From positions 1 to 28,468 of the forward strand of contig CAZYDR010000047.1 in NCBI GenBank assembly GCA_964645285.1: a stretch of 28,468 nt of DNA, given 5' to 3'. The notes below the pieces were generated by a model, which did not search any database, was not told the DNA's origin, and saw nothing but the letters and a program-made list of their open reading frames with translations. The position numbers and the translations under genes are program-made. Shown piece by piece: positions 6,959-14,016 of the stretch; positions within the stretch are counted from its first letter, which is position 1, and every line of letters starts with the position of its first letter. Source of the DNA: JAYZAP01 sp964645285. GTDB lineage: Bacteria; Pseudomonadota; Alphaproteobacteria; JAAXGF01.

Positions 6959-7840
6959 CTAGTTGCGCGGCTTGAGGTTCAGCTTCTCGCGGGCCTCGGC
7001 CGGTGTTACCGCCCTGGCGCCCATGAGTTCGATGATGTTGATGGCCTTCGATACCAGGGCCTCGTTGGAGGCCAACACGCCGCGCTCGAGATAGAGGTTG
7101 TCCTCGAGACCGACCCGCACATGACCACCAAGCAACACCGCCTGGGCGACCATGGGCATCTCCATACGCGAGATACCGAAACCGGCCCACTGGGCGCCGG
7201 CGGGCAGCATGTCGCGCATCGCCTTCATGGCGTCGGTGGTGGCCGGCGCACCCCAGGGAATACCGAGGCAGATCTGATAGAGCGGCGGGTCATTGATCAG
7301 CCCCTCGGCGACCATCTGGTTGGCGAAATGCAGTTGTCCCGTGTCGAAGACTTCGAGCTCGGGCTTGACGCCCAGTTCCTGAACACGCTTAGCCATATAG
7401 CGCAGCGATTCCGGCGTCGAAACGTAAACCGAACCACCGAAATTCAGCGAGCCGCAATCGAGGGTGCACATCTCGGGCAGCAGTTCCTCGACATGGACCA
7501 GGCGCTCCTCGGCGCTGATCAGGTCGCTTCCCGGACCGGGTACGCTGGGGTTGTCTTCATCGACCATGAAGTCACCGCCCATGCCGGCGGTCAGGTTGAT
7601 GATGACGTCGGTGCCGCTGTCGCGAATGCGGTCGACCACCTCGCGGTAGAGTTCGGTGTCGCGGGAGCCCTGCTTGGTTCCCGGGTCGCGAACGTGGCAA
7701 TGGGCGACGGCGGCGCCGGCCTTGGCCGCGGCGATGGCCGAATTGGCGATCTGCTCCGGCGTGACCGGCAAATCCGGATGTTTGTCGGCGGTGTCGCCGG
7801 CGCCGGTAATGGCGCAGCTGACGATAACTTCGGTATTCAT
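6959..7840 (-). CDS. Beta-keto acid cleavage enzyme (BKACE), 3-dehydrocarnitine-type
   Basis: This 293-residue protein of the DUF849/BKACE family has zinc ligands in AHCHVRD (His47 and His49), INLTAGMGG, the LDCGSLNFG segment, and HVRVGLEDNLY with Glu246 as the likely third ligand. These enzymes transfer part of a beta-keto acid to acetyl-CoA and release acetoacetate. With 3-dehydrocarnitine the products are betainyl-CoA and acetoacetate. The neighbouring fused carnitine dehydrogenase/thioesterase makes that substrate and consumes that product, which strongly supports the assignment (CdhC in pseudomonads). The start at 7840 is preceded by GGGAGAG at good spacing; the open frame continues about 32 codons upstream without family similarity. 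It is the first gene of the operon. Confidence 0.9.
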   Translation of the reverse strand: MNTEVIVSCAITGAGDTADKHPDLPVTPEQIANSAIAAAKAGAAVAHCHVRDPGTKQGSRDTELYREVVDRIRDSGTDVIINLTAGMGGDFMVDEDNPSVPGPGSDLISAEERLVHVEELLPEMCTLDCGSLNFGGSVYVSTPESLRYMAKRVQELGVKPELEVFDTGQLHFANQMVAEGLINDPPLYQICLGIPWGAPATTDAMKAMRDMLPAGAQWAGFGISRMEMPMVAQAVLLGGHVRVGLEDNLYLERGVLASNEALVSKAINIIELMGARAVTPAEAREKLNLKPRN

Positions 7841-7936
7841 CTGATATCTCTCCCTGGACGGTGTGGTGGCCCCGTCAAACACCGCCCGGCAACGGAGGTC
7901 AACATGAATCTCACACCGCCGAACCGGTTGCGGCAA

Positions 7937-7951
7937 ATTGTCGCGGACAAT
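7937..7951. promoter_or_regulatory. Candidate operator palindrome upstream of the carnitine operon
   Basis: ATTGTC-GCG-GACAAT is a perfect inverted repeat of six bases with a three-base spacer. It sits in the 122-base gap between the divergent carnitine operon and the HD-domain gene, about 97 bases upstream of the cleavage-enzyme ATG and 11 bases before the HD-gene ATG. Short TTGT/ACAA dyads of this kind are typical of GntR-type regulators, but no regulator gene is in the window, so the role is inferred. Confidence 0.4.
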
Positions 7952-7962
7952 AGGCTGCGGCC

Positions 7963-8559
7963 ATGATCAGTACCCACAAACCCCGCCGCGCCTGGCAGCG
8001 CATGTTGAGTGGCCGACGCCTCGATCTGCTCGACCCGTCGGCGCTGGATATCGAGGTCGAGGATATCGCCCACGGTCTCGCCCGTGTTGCCCGGTGGAAC
8101 GGCCAGACCGAAGGTGACCACGCCTTTTCCGTGGCCCAGCATTCGGTGCTGGTGGAGGACATCGTGACCCGCATTAAACCCCTGGCGCCCCAGTCCTTGC
8201 GTCTGGCGGCCCTGCTTCACGATGCCGCCGAATATGTCGTCGGTGATTTGATCTCGCCATTCAAGGTCGCCGTGGGGCTCGACTATCGCGACCTGGAAAA
8301 CAGCCTCATGCGGGCCATACACCAGCGCTTCGGCCTGACTATCCGCTTGCCCACGGCATCCGCCAAGCTGATCAAACGGGCCGACAGCATCGCCGCCTAT
8401 TACGAGGCGACCCAGCTTGCCGGCTTCAGCCAGCGCGACGGGCTCAAGTTTTTCGGCCGGCCGAGCCGCCGGGTCGGTGATATGGACCTGACGCCGTGGC
8501 CGACCAAGACCGCCAAGGCCCGGTTTCTCACACGCTTTGCTGCTCTGAGCCCAATATGA
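7963..8559 (+). CDS. HD-domain metal-dependent phosphohydrolase
   Basis: This is a 198-residue YfbR-like HD protein. Residues 52-62 read DHAFSVAQHSV, where the His is the first metal ligand. LAALLHDAAEYVVGDL follows (His86-Asp87 doublet, then Asp95). KRADSIAAYYEA is the downstream helix that normally carries the last ligand Asp. Relatives are 5'-nucleotidases or other phosphohydrolases acting on nucleotides; the substrate here is not determined. The start is ATG at 7963. The stop overlaps the next start (ATGA), so the gene is coupled to the DUF3572 gene. It diverges from the carnitine operon and shares its upstream region. Confidence 0.85.
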   Translation: MISTHKPRRAWQRMLSGRRLDLLDPSALDIEVEDIAHGLARVARWNGQTEGDHAFSVAQHSVLVEDIVTRIKPLAPQSLRLAALLHDAAEYVVGDLISPFKVAVGLDYRDLENSLMRAIHQRFGLTIRLPTASAKLIKRADSIAAYYEATQLAGFSQRDGLKFFGRPSRRVGDMDLTPWPTKTAKARFLTRFAALSPI

Positions 8560-8828
8560 ATCAGGACGCGGCCCAGACTATCGCCCTCATGGCCCTGTCG
8601 TTTCTTATTGAAGACGACGAGCGCCTGGGCGGCTTCATGGGCGCCACCGGTCTCGACGCCGACGACCTGCGGCGCGGCGCGGCCGACACGGACATGCTCG
8701 GCGGCGTGCTCGACTATCTGCTCACCTTCGAGCCTCTGCTCATGGAATTCGCCGACCATGCCGGCATATCGCCGGAAGATCCGATCCGAGCGCGCCAGGC
8801 CCTGCCCGGCTTTATGCCGCCCATGTAA
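8556..8828 (+). CDS. DUF3572 family protein
   Basis: This small acidic protein of 90 residues begins MNQDAAQTIALMALSFLIEDDERLG. It continues with GFMGATGLDADDLR, FLxxTGL-like in pattern, and LGGVLDYLLTFEPLLMEFA, the arrangement of DUF3572, which is largely restricted to Alphaproteobacteria. Predicted all-helical, with no signal peptide or membrane segment. Function unknown. The ATG overlaps the stop of the HD-domain gene by four bases, which fixes the start and suggests a shared transcript that may continue into the CocE-type gene 26 bases downstream. Confidence 0.85.
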   Translation: MNQDAAQTIALMALSFLIEDDERLGGFMGATGLDADDLRRGAADTDMLGGVLDYLLTFEPLLMEFADHAGISPEDPIRARQALPGFMPPM

Positions 8829-8854
8829 CCGATACCCCCCGGAGGAGTACCGCC

Positions 8855-10888
8855 GTGAAGATCGTCACCGAGTTTCCGCGCAAGGTCAGGGTCCTTGAAC
8901 AGGACGTCTGGATTCCCATCTCGTCGGGCCACAAGCTGGCGGCGCGTATCTGGTTGCCGGAAGATGCCGAGGCCGACCCGGTGCCGACGGTGCTCGAATA
9001 CCTGCCCTACCGCAAACGCGACGGCACCCGTGCCGGCGACGAACCCAAGCATCACTACTTCGCCGGCCATGGCTACGCCTCGGTCCGCGTCGACATGCGC
9101 GGCGCCGGTGATTCCTTCGGCGTCATGCACGACGAATACACCCCCCAGGAGCAGGGCGACGCGGTCGAGGTCATCACCTGGCTGGCCGCGCAGCCGTGGT
9201 GCACCGGTAAGGTCGGCATGTTCGGCATTTCCTGGGGCGGCTTTAATTCGCTTCAGGTTGCGGCCCACCGGCCGCCAGCGCTCAAGGCCATCATCACCGC
9301 GTGCTCGACCGACGATCGCTACACCGACGACATGCATTATTCCGGCGGCTGCCTGCTCAACGACAATCAGGACTGGGGCACCACCTTCTTCTCGATCCTG
9401 CCGCTGCCCGGCGACCCGGCAATCATGGGCGAGGGTTGGCGCGACAACTGGATGGAGCGCCTCGCCGAGGTGCCCTGCCCGATCGAGACCTGGCTCAACC
9501 ACCCGCGCCGCGACGATTACTGGAAGCAGGGCTCGATCAACGAGAACTACGACGACATCGAGTGCCCGGTGTTCACGGTCGGCGGCTGGCTCGACGGCTA
9601 CTCCAGCGCCATCTTCCGCCTGCTCACCAATCTTAAGGTGCCGCGCCTGGGACTGGTCGCCCCGCACGCTCACCAGTGGAGCCAGTCCGAACGCCCACCC
9701 GGCCCGGCCATCGGCTTCCTCCAGGAGGCGCTACGCTGGTGGGACCATTGGCTCAAGGACCAGGATACCGGCATCATGGACGAGCCCATGCTGCGGGCCT
9801 TCATGCAGGAGAATATTCCGGCCGCGCCGTCCTACGACGAATGCCCCGGCCGCTGGATCGCCGAGGCAACATGGCCGAGCCCGCGCATCGCGCCGCTGAC
9901 GTTCCATCTCAACGGCGATGGCCTGAGCTATACGGCGGGCGACGCCATGGAACTGGTCAATGCTTCGCCGCAGACCTGCGGCATGTCCGGCGGCGAGTGG
10001 TGCCCCTACGGCACCGGCGGCACCGGGCCGGAGTTTCCCGGCGACCAGCGCTTTGACGACGGCGCGTCCATATGCTTCGACAGCGCGCCTCTGACCGAGA
10101 CCATGGAGATCGTCGGCGCCCCGGTGGTCGAACTCGAACTCGCCGTCGACCGGCCAAGCGCCTTCGTGGCGGTCAGGCTCAACGACGTCAAGCCGGATGG
10201 CTCGGTGTCCCGCGCCACCTATGCGGCACTCAACCTAACCCACCGGGACAGCCATGAGTTTCCCGAGCCCATGGAGCCGGGCAAGCGCTATCGGGTGCGC
10301 GTCCAACTCAACGACACCGCCTACGCCTTTGGCCCGGGCCACCGCATCCGCATCAGCGTTTCGACCACCTACTGGCCCATGGTCTGGCCGTCGCCTGAAA
10401 TTGTCACCCTGACCCTGTTCGGCGGCGCCGGCACGGTGACCCTGCCGGTGCGCCCCACCGGTGACAACGAACCGGCCACGCCCATATTCGCCGAGCCTGA
10501 AGAGGCGGCCGCCATGCCCGTGACCCAGTTCGAACCGGCGCAATCCTCCAATACCGTGTCGCGCGATGTCAGGACCGGGCGGGTCGAAGTCAGCGCCGAG
10601 CGCGGTAATGGCCACTTCCGCATCGATGATCACGACATGGTGTATGGCGCCCGCAATTCCGTTGAACGCATGGCCATTACGGAGGACGATCCCCTATCGG
10701 CGGAAAGCAAAGCGAATTTCGGCGGCCGCATGACACGAGGTGATTTCGACATCCGGGTCGAAGCCCACACCCGCCTGCGCGCCACCAAGGATAGCTTCGT
10801 CCTGACCGCCGATTTGGACGTCTGGGAAGGCGATGAACGCATCCTGGCCAAAAGCTGGAACTGCCCGATCCCCCGCGACCTGGTATGA
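8855..10888 (+). CDS. CocE/NonD family (X-Pro dipeptidyl-peptidase S15) hydrolase
   Basis: This 677-residue alpha/beta hydrolase starts at GTG 8855 with GGAGGAG just upstream. Features in order are VWIPISSGHKLAARIWLP, LEYLPYRKRDGT (48-58), VDMRGAGDSFG (79-89), the nucleophile elbow GISWGG with Ser126, WLDGYS with probable acid Asp247, and PHAHQWS with probable base His273. A C-terminal jelly-roll domain follows, with GHRIRISVSTTYWPMVWPSP, typical of PepX/CocE C-terminal domains. No signal peptide is evident, so it is probably cytoplasmic. Family members cleave esters, amides or Xaa-Pro peptides, and the substrate here is unknown. The stop lies seven bases before the 52-bp palindrome. Confidence 0.92.
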   Translation: MKIVTEFPRKVRVLEQDVWIPISSGHKLAARIWLPEDAEADPVPTVLEYLPYRKRDGTRAGDEPKHHYFAGHGYASVRVDMRGAGDSFGVMHDEYTPQEQGDAVEVITWLAAQPWCTGKVGMFGISWGGFNSLQVAAHRPPALKAIITACSTDDRYTDDMHYSGGCLLNDNQDWGTTFFSILPLPGDPAIMGEGWRDNWMERLAEVPCPIETWLNHPRRDDYWKQGSINENYDDIECPVFTVGGWLDGYSSAIFRLLTNLKVPRLGLVAPHAHQWSQSERPPGPAIGFLQEALRWWDHWLKDQDTGIMDEPMLRAFMQENIPAAPSYDECPGRWIAEATWPSPRIAPLTFHLNGDGLSYTAGDAMELVNASPQTCGMSGGEWCPYGTGGTGPEFPGDQRFDDGASICFDSAPLTETMEIVGAPVVELELAVDRPSAFVAVRLNDVKPDGSVSRATYAALNLTHRDSHEFPEPMEPGKRYRVRVQLNDTAYAFGPGHRIRISVSTTYWPMVWPSPEIVTLTLFGGAGTVTLPVRPTGDNEPATPIFAEPEEAAAMPVTQFEPAQSSNTVSRDVRTGRVEVSAERGNGHFRIDDHDMVYGARNSVERMAITEDDPLSAESKANFGGRMTRGDFDIRVEAHTRLRATKDSFVLTADLDVWEGDERILAKSWNCPIPRDLV

Positions 10889-10894
10889 CAAACC

Positions 10895-10946
10895 TAATTA
10901 AGGGGACAGTATACTTAATTAATTAAGTATACTGTCCCCTTAATTA
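10895..10946. repeat. Perfect 52-bp palindrome between convergent genes
   Basis: Two 26-base arms meet without a spacer at 10920/10921 and pair perfectly. Each arm contains GGGGACAGTATACTTAATT or its complement. The palindrome starts seven bases after the CocE stop and includes the TAA stop of the DUF1989 gene on the other strand. It could act as a bidirectional terminator, although it lacks a loop and a clear U-tract. It may instead be a small REP-like mobile repeat: sequences of the type AAGTATACTGTCCCC are, as I recall, common near IS200-like/REP-associated transposases. No transposase is nearby. Confidence 0.85.
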
Positions 10947-11554
10947 TCTGGATCACTGTCGTAGACCTCAAGGCGCATGGGAGTTGATTGGCCGCCGAGG
11001 ACACGCTCCGACGAGCAGGCGGTGAGCACGACGATGCAATCGATGTCGGCCCGCAGGGTGACGGAATCGCCCGGGTTGCTCATGGTCACGCCGATGAAGA
11101 AGGTGCCGTCGGGCGCCGGCGGCGTATTCTGAAAAATATTTACCGGGTCGGGTTGCGTCACATGGTTGATGCCGGCGGCCCTGGCGGCGGTGAAATAGTT
11201 GTCGCGGCAATTGGGATGATTTTCCATGCCGCGTTGGGCAAACCATTTAGCATTGCACGAGCCGAACATCATGTCGTGAATGCCCGGTGAATTGTCCCTG
11301 GTAAAGGTCAGGATCGGCCGGTCGTCATTTGTGAAGAACGACTGGCCCACGCGGGGGAACAGGGTTCGATTGTGAAGCCGCGTCACCGACGGGCTGAGGA
11401 ATTCGTCGTGATTGTCCGTAACAATCGCGAACAGATCACCGATCTGCACCCCCTCCAGGTCGATGACGCGAACATACTGGCCGGCCCGGGCAACGACGGA
11501 GCCGCCGCTGTAGGCGTCAATATGGGCCGATGACGATGGTTGTTGCGCTGACAT
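10940..11554 (-). CDS. DUF1989 (urea carboxylase-associated) family protein
   Basis: The 204-residue protein shows the family pattern: GQYVRVIDLEGVQIGDLF (near residue 25), FFTNDDRPILTFTRD, HDMMFGSCN, HPNCRDNYFTAARAAG, DPVNIFQNT, and the C-terminal ACSSERVLGGQSTPMRLEV. Members are commonly encoded beside urea carboxylase or aminomethyltransferase-like genes, but here there is no such neighbour. The biochemical role is not established. ATG at 11554 has AGGGAGA upstream. The TAA stop lies inside the 52-bp palindrome, so an insertion of that repeat may have trimmed or reshaped the last codons. The upstream neighbour on the same strand is the truncated cyclase. Confidence 0.85.
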   Translation of the reverse strand: MSAQQPSSSAHIDAYSGGSVVARAGQYVRVIDLEGVQIGDLFAIVTDNHDEFLSPSVTRLHNRTLFPRVGQSFFTNDDRPILTFTRDNSPGIHDMMFGSCNAKWFAQRGMENHPNCRDNYFTAARAAGINHVTQPDPVNIFQNTPPAPDGTFFIGVTMSNPGDSVTLRADIDCIVVLTACSSERVLGGQSTPMRLEVYDSDPDN

Positions 11555-11612
11555 AAGACCGTCTCCCTAAGACTCAACGACGGTCATGCTACACCAGCGC
11601 TCAGGCGTACAT

Positions 11613-12608
11613 CTACACTCCGATAGGCTCTTCGCGGCCGCGCAGGAGTTGGCGCTCGCCCTGACGGAAACCGTCGAGCAGGCCGTCGCCGAGAAACTTG
11701 TCCAGCGTGCCGTTGTTATCGAATACCGCGGTCTCCATACGGGTGTGAAAGTCCCGCAGTGTCGCCACTACCGCCTCGGGCGACAAGCGCTCGGCTATGT
11801 GAGTGAAGCCGACAATATCGACGAACATGACGGCGACCGACTGTGTCCGCACCGCGCCCAGGGGCTGATCACGGTCGGCCAGACGATCGACGATGTTGGG
11901 CGGGAAATAGCGCGCCAGATTGGCCCGCTCGCGCTCCGCCTCGGCCTGACCCACAAGCAAGCGTTGGGCCCGCCAGCCACCGAGGGCGAGGATCGCGGCG
12001 ACGATGAGGAAGACCATGACGTTCTGCACCTGGCTATGGATGGGAACCACGTTGGGGTCGAGAAACTCGAGAAGCCGTTCTTCACCGGCCAGAGCCTCTT
12101 TCACCGCCACGGACAGCTCGGGTCTGGCGACCGGCTGGTACATCACCCAGACCAGAACGGCGGTCCACAACCCGGTGGTCCAGACACCCATAGCGATGAT
12201 GGTGCGCCATGAGTAAGCCAGGGCGCCGCCGGCCACCAGAACAAAGAAATAGAGAAAATTATCGAAGCGGTACTGCATGGCCAGCGGCCAGATATCGTAA
12301 AACGGGTTGGGGATAACCAAGGTGAAGGTCATCAAGGCCAGATCGCATAACATCAGAAACAGTTCGGGCCGCGAGTAGCCGACCCGGCCCAGCCTGAGCT
12401 GAGCCAAGGCGATGGCCGCGAATCCGAGAAGCAGGCACTCGTAATACAACACCGACCAATTGGGATTGAGATAGACCAGGAACACGGCAATGACGGCGAG
12501 CGCGATCCAGCGCGCCTTGACGGCAAGGTACAAGCCTTCCCGTTTGTCCGCCGCCATGGCGTCCATCACGACGCTGTTGATTTCTTCCGGGGCTGTCTCC
12601 TGTGCCAT
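11613..12608 (-). CDS. Membrane protein with truncated class III adenylate/guanylate cyclase domain
   Basis: The 331-residue protein has about six predicted membrane segments (roughly residues 33-48, 53-70, 83-99, 118-133, 136-156, 196-212). A linker LARYFPPNIVDRLADRD follows, then the cyclase domain start SVAVMFVDIVGFT (metal ligand Asp264) and TLDKFLGDGL (second metal ligand Asp308). The domain then ends within about 23 unrelated residues. Normal domains continue for another 100 residues or so with the substrate-binding and transition-state residues. Another frame just downstream reads RASANSCAAAKSLSE, reminiscent of the next cyclase helix, which suggests a frameshift followed by loss of the end. 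Probably inactive. It is 12 bases after an SDR gene. Confidence 0.8.
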   Translation of the reverse strand: MAQETAPEEINSVVMDAMAADKREGLYLAVKARWIALAVIAVFLVYLNPNWSVLYYECLLLGFAAIALAQLRLGRVGYSRPELFLMLCDLALMTFTLVIPNPFYDIWPLAMQYRFDNFLYFFVLVAGGALAYSWRTIIAMGVWTTGLWTAVLVWVMYQPVARPELSVAVKEALAGEERLLEFLDPNVVPIHSQVQNVMVFLIVAAILALGGWRAQRLLVGQAEAERERANLARYFPPNIVDRLADRDQPLGAVRTQSVAVMFVDIVGFTHIAERLSPEAVVATLRDFHTRMETAVFDNNGTLDKFLGDGLLDGFRQGERQLLRGREEPIGV

Positions 12609-12620
12609 GACAGGTCCTAC

Positions 12621-13403
12621 CTAACGTTGTGGTTCGCCGACGGTCAGGTGGGTGCCACCATCGATAACCAGTAACTGGCCGGTGATCAAAGCGCCGCCGT
12701 TTAGAAACCAGCCCACTGCCTCAGCCACATCCTCGGCCTCGACCACCCGTTTGAGCGGCGATATTTCACGGATTTTTTCTTTGAATTTTTCGTATTCGGC
12801 CTCGTCGAAAACCTTGCGCGCCCAGCGGGTCGCCACATAGCCGGGACATACGGCATTGACCCGAATGGCCGGCGCCAGGGTGCGCGCCAGACCCAGGGTC
12901 AGGGTATTGAGCGCGCCCTTAGACGTCGCATAGGCGAGCGAACTGCCCGAACCGGAAAATCCTGAGTGGGACGAAATATTGACCACGGCGCCATGGCCGC
13001 TGGCCTTGAGGGCCGGCGCGGCGGCGCGGGTCATCTGCCAGGCGCCGCCGAGGTTAACCGAAAAAATCTCCTCAAAGTCGGCGACGTCGAGGCCATCGAG
13101 ATCCTCGGCGGCGACGAACTTGGTCACCCCGGCATTGTTGACCAGCCCATCAATGCGGCCCCAGCGGGCCAGCGTCTTGGCCACCAGGTCGCGGCAGTCG
13201 GCGTCCCGGGACACATCGGCGCGGGCCAACAATACCTCGGCTCCCAGCGCCTCGCAGGCCGCTGCCGTGGCTTCAGCCTCGGTTTCGCTCCGGGTATAGG
13301 TGACGGTGACCCGCCAACCCTCGCCAGCCAACAGCCGGGCCACCGCCGCGCCAATGCCCGTGGCCGAACCGGAGATGACAGCAACCTTGCCGGTATCGCT
13401 CAT
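12621..13403 (-). CDS. SDR family oxidoreductase
   Basis: The 260-residue classical SDR has the cofactor motif SGSATGIG (11-18), RADVSRD, NNAG (89-92), the catalytic serine in VNISSHSG (about 145), and Y158-A-T-S-K162. PGYVATRWA and the C-terminal ITGQLLVIDGGTH are also present. The start ATG at 13403 has AGGGAGAG at proper spacing; a longer open frame upstream lacks similarity and overlaps the divergent GreA/GreB gene. It resembles 3-oxoacyl-ACP reductase (FabG)-like enzymes, but the substrate is unknown. It is followed after 12 bases by the cyclase-like gene, probably on one transcript. Confidence 0.9.
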   Translation of the reverse strand: MSDTGKVAVISGSATGIGAAVARLLAGEGWRVTVTYTRSETEAEATAAACEALGAEVLLARADVSRDADCRDLVAKTLARWGRIDGLVNNAGVTKFVAAEDLDGLDVADFEEIFSVNLGGAWQMTRAAAPALKASGHGAVVNISSHSGFSGSGSSLAYATSKGALNTLTLGLARTLAPAIRVNAVCPGYVATRWARKVFDEAEYEKFKEKIREISPLKRVVEAEDVAEAVGWFLNGGALITGQLLVIDGGTHLTVGEPQR

Positions 13404-13485
13404 TTTGCTCTCTCCCTGCCACCGACCATTGATCTTGAGGGGGTGGTCACTACTATGCTTGTCCTGAGAAAAGGATATAGCAGAC

Positions 13486-13989
13486 ATGAGCCGCGCATTC
13501 GTCAAGGAACCGGACGGTGATCAGGTCGCCGACGACCAGCCCGAGCTGCCCCATAGCCCCCACCCCAACTATGTCACACCGGCGGGTTTGGCGGCGCTTG
13601 AGGCCGCTTGCGCCGATTGGAAGGCGCAGCAGGACGCGACCGACGCCGACGTTCTGGCCAACAAACCGCACATCGCCCGGATCGGCCGCGAAATTCGCTA
13701 TTACGAAGAACGCATTCGCCGCGCCATTCTCATCGCTCCGGCCGGGCAGCCAGCCGACGAAGTTGCCTTCGGCGCCCGGGTCACCGTCGAGGACGAAGAC
13801 GACGAAACCCTGACTTTCGCCATCGTCGGCGAGGACGAAGCCGACCCTAACCATGGCAAAGTAAGCTGGGTCTCGCCCCTGGCCAGCGCTCTGCTCGATG
13901 CCCAGGTCGGCGACCTGGTTACCTGGGAACGTCCGGCCGGCGACCGCGAACTTGAAATCATCACCATCGACTACACGGCCGCCGATTGA
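13486..13989 (+). CDS. GreA/GreB family transcription elongation factor
   Basis: The 167-residue protein begins MSRAFVKEPDGDQ, the usual start of the GreB-like factors of Alphaproteobacteria. An N-terminal coiled coil follows, with YVTPAGLAALEAACADW and ARIGREIRYYEERI. The FKBP-like C-terminal domain shows VAFGARVTVEDEDDETLTFAIVGEDEAD, GKVSWVSPLASALLDAQVGDLV and ELEIITIDY. Gre factors bind the secondary channel of RNA polymerase and stimulate transcript cleavage in backtracked complexes. ATG 13486 has AAGGA about 12 bases upstream. It diverges from the SDR gene with an 82-base gap. Twenty-seven bases separate it from the amine dehydrogenase-type gene downstream. Confidence 0.9.
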   Translation: MSRAFVKEPDGDQVADDQPELPHSPHPNYVTPAGLAALEAACADWKAQQDATDADVLANKPHIARIGREIRYYEERIRRAILIAPAGQPADEVAFGARVTVEDEDDETLTFAIVGEDEADPNHGKVSWVSPLASALLDAQVGDLVTWERPAGDRELEIITIDYTAAD

Positions 13990-14016
13990 GCGGCCTTTCA
14001 CCGGAGAGATAACGCC

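Noticed and set aside
6527..7966. Long open frame (about 480 codons) on the plus strand opposite the carnitine genes
   Set aside because: It is the antisense shadow of clearly conserved enzymes in GC-rich DNA; its translation has no recognisable domain.
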